Origin: Pedosphaera sp.
GTDB lineage: Bacteria; Verrucomicrobiota; Verrucomicrobiia; Limisphaerales; JADLHS01
Direction of reading: 5' to 3'
DNA length: 64,000 bases
Assembly (NCBI GenBank): GCA_009695195.1
Contig: SIBJ01000008.1
Coordinates: forward strand, 1 to 64,000
The notes under the pieces are model-generated. The model did no database searches, had not been told where the DNA came from, and worked only from the letters and a program-made list of their open reading frames with translations. Positions 62,519-64,000 of this stretch are shown here, in pieces. Position 1 is the first letter of the stretch; each line of letters starts with the position of its first letter. The position numbers and the translations under genes were made by a program.

Positions 62519-62575
62519 CGGCGGTCGCGGGGTCGGACCAACCCGACCGTTCGCCGCGCCGATGCCCGGCATGAA

Positions 62576-63856
62576 TTATTTCGCCGCCGCGATGTCGTAG
62601 CACCAAAGCGAATTCAATTCGCGGATGTAAAGCCGGCCGTTCGCCACCACTGGATAAGCCCACGCCTTGGATTGCCCGCGCTCGGACGGGCGGTTCGCCG
62701 GGGTGAAGCGGCCCCGCTCGCGATAGGCGTCGGGGGAAGGCTCGAGCAACGCCACGTCGCCGCTTTCGGCATGGACGTAGAGTCGTTGGTCGGCCGCGAG
62801 CCACGAACACGGGCCGAGCGAACGCTCCTCCCATTTGATCGTGCCGGTCTTGAACTCGACGCACAACGCGGACACGCTCGATGAGCCGTAAAAGAAATCT
62901 CCGACCTTCACCACACCACCGAGACCGACGGGAAGATTCTTCGCGGAATAAATTTCCTCGACGGTGAACGCGCCGTCTTTCTTCGCCGGTTTGACGAGCG
63001 CGCACGTCGCGCGATACGCGCCGCTGTAAATCATCCCGTCGCTCACGAGCGGCATGAGGATGACCGCGGGGCTGCCCTTCGCGGTTTTCTCGAAACGCCA
63101 GAGCAACCTGCCGGTTTTTGCCTCCACACCCACGAGACCCTTCGACAAGAACTGGACGTACTGCTTCACGCCGGAAACCTCGGCGGGGTTCACGGAGGAG
63201 TAGCTGGCATCGTCGCCCTCGGGCAACGCGCATTTCCAGATCACGTCGCCGGTCTTTTTGTTCAAGGCCACGAGCGTGGCGTTCGTGCCGCCGGGCGTGC
63301 AGATGAGCGCGTCGCCGTCCACGAGCGGCGATTCGGCGTAAGCCCACTCGCCATGCCTGCCGCCGAAGTCGGTGCGGAGATTCTTGCGCCAGACTTCCGT
63401 GCCCTTGGCGGTGTCGAGACAGACGAGATCGCCATCAGAGCCGAGCGCGTAAAGAAATTTGCGGTCCACCGTCGGCGTCGAGCGCGCGGCGGGATAATTC
63501 GGCTCCTGCTTCGGATTGCCGACCTTGCCGAGCTTCGTGGACCAGACGCGGCGACCGTCTTTCGCCGAGAGCGCGAGGGCGAATTCATTTTCCAATCCCT
63601 CGTTGCCCGCCAGATAAATCCGGTCGCCGACGACGGACGGCGTCGAGTAGCCCGTGCCGATGTCCTTCACCTGCCACAGAAGTTTCGGCCCGTCCTTGGG
63701 CCATGCCTGAAGCAAACCCGTCTCCGCCGAGACGCCCGTGCGCTGCGGCCCGCGCCATTGCGGGAAGTCGGCGGCGCCAAGGGGCAGTGCAACGAGTGCG
63801 AGCGCGGCGAATTGAACGAGCGAAACTTTCCGGCGGAGTTGGGGGATTATTTTCAT
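62576..63856 (-). CDS. Secreted PQQ-like beta-propeller protein, paralogue
   Basis: The protein has 426 residues from MKIIPQLRRKVSLVQFAALA, cleavage near PLGAA. The mature start FPQWRGPQRTGVSAETGLLQ is the family opening, followed by blades such as LDTAKGTEVWRKNLRT, LNKKTGDVIWKCALPEGDDA and VEAKTGRLLWRFEKT. Its role is probably the same kind as that of the 59887-61149 product; they are on opposite strands and not tandem. Confidence 0.88.
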   Translation of the reverse strand: MKIIPQLRRKVSLVQFAALALVALPLGAADFPQWRGPQRTGVSAETGLLQAWPKDGPKLLWQVKDIGTGYSTPSVVGDRIYLAGNEGLENEFALALSAKDGRRVWSTKLGKVGNPKQEPNYPAARSTPTVDRKFLYALGSDGDLVCLDTAKGTEVWRKNLRTDFGGRHGEWAYAESPLVDGDALICTPGGTNATLVALNKKTGDVIWKCALPEGDDASYSSVNPAEVSGVKQYVQFLSKGLVGVEAKTGRLLWRFEKTAKGSPAVILMPLVSDGMIYSGAYRATCALVKPAKKDGAFTVEEIYSAKNLPVGLGGVVKVGDFFYGSSSVSALCVEFKTGTIKWEERSLGPCSWLAADQRLYVHAESGDVALLEPSPDAYRERGRFTPANRPSERGQSKAWAYPVVANGRLYIRELNSLWCYDIAAAK

Positions 63857-63946
63857 GCGAGTGATTTGGGTTCGACCCAATGGTTAACCACAACGCGCCC
63901 GCATTTCAACTGCGACGTGACGCGCCTGCTTTCGGCGACCGCCGCT

Positions 63947-64000
63947 CTACTCCTCCAGAAACTTGATCGAGCGGCTCTTCTCCGAACGCTTGCGCGCGTT
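63947..64000 (-). CDS. 3' end of a gene cut by the window edge
   Basis: The last 17 codons, NARKRSEKSRSIKFLEE followed by TAG at 63947-63949, are open to the window end. The basic sequence does not identify a family. Confidence 0.35.
   Translation of the reverse strand, partial: NARKRSEKSRSIKFLEE

Overview
The window is GC-rich, compact bacterial chromosome, most likely from the Verrucomicrobia (Pedosphaera/Limisphaerales-like). This is inferred from a PEP-CTERM protein, many signal-peptide proteins of verrucomicrobial type (PQQ-like beta-propellers, Spondin_N, a DUF1080-like secreted domain), GYF_2 and SUI1 proteins, and an unusual density of palindromic repeat elements. There is one tRNA (Asp-GTC), no rRNA and no CRISPR.

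Layout. 1-86: start of a cut-off gene. 132-4241: a tightly overlapping six-gene minus-strand redox operon with two Rieske proteins, one fused to a ferric-reductase-like haem membrane domain and one fused to an FMN-reductase domain. 4245-6763: Spondin_N protein and GMC oxidoreductase. 7189-10015: a secreted M15-like peptidase gene split by a complete IS4-family element with intact inverted repeats and an 11-bp target duplication. 10252-15754: XRE regulator, a chimeric pseudogene (receiver, Hpt and GH63 pieces), an oligopeptide-binding lipoprotein, a SUMF1-domain protein and a nucleotidyltransferase-like protein. 15910-20249: HEAT-repeat protein, M42 peptidase, PEP-CTERM protein and an unknown protein. 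20510-23710: tRNA-Asp followed by a 3.1-kb island bounded by a 31-bp duplication of the tRNA 3' end and carrying Fic, HNH and debris of Fic, ORF6N-like and HsdR genes.

23762-37691 is mainly housekeeping: adenine deaminase, galactokinase, pterin dehydratase, GTP-dependent PEP carboxykinase, P1B-type metal ATPase, IspF, FKBP, SUI1-like factor, ABC-F ATPase, with a truncated toxin-antitoxin pair at 31163-31554. 37818-43712: two-component pair, an arsC plus aquaporin set, a porin and a DUF1080-like protein. 43802-51350: a tripartite RND efflux operon (pump, adaptor, outer-membrane channel), then a PhoU-like protein with a Pit phosphate transporter. 51432-55179: a metal-type two-component system whose downstream czcCBA-type operon has collapsed by internal deletion. 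55257-64000: secreted or membrane proteins, including an EF-hand-like paralogous pair, two PQQ-like propellers, a flavin reductase and a DUF1801 protein.

The most striking non-gene signal is a set of palindromic elements, many built of tandem 7-bp-like units plus their inverted copy. Several lie in frame inside coding sequences: in the linker and C-terminus of the haem-Rieske protein, in the signal region of the RND adaptor, and in the TolC-like channel, where the element itself appears to encode the signal peptide.
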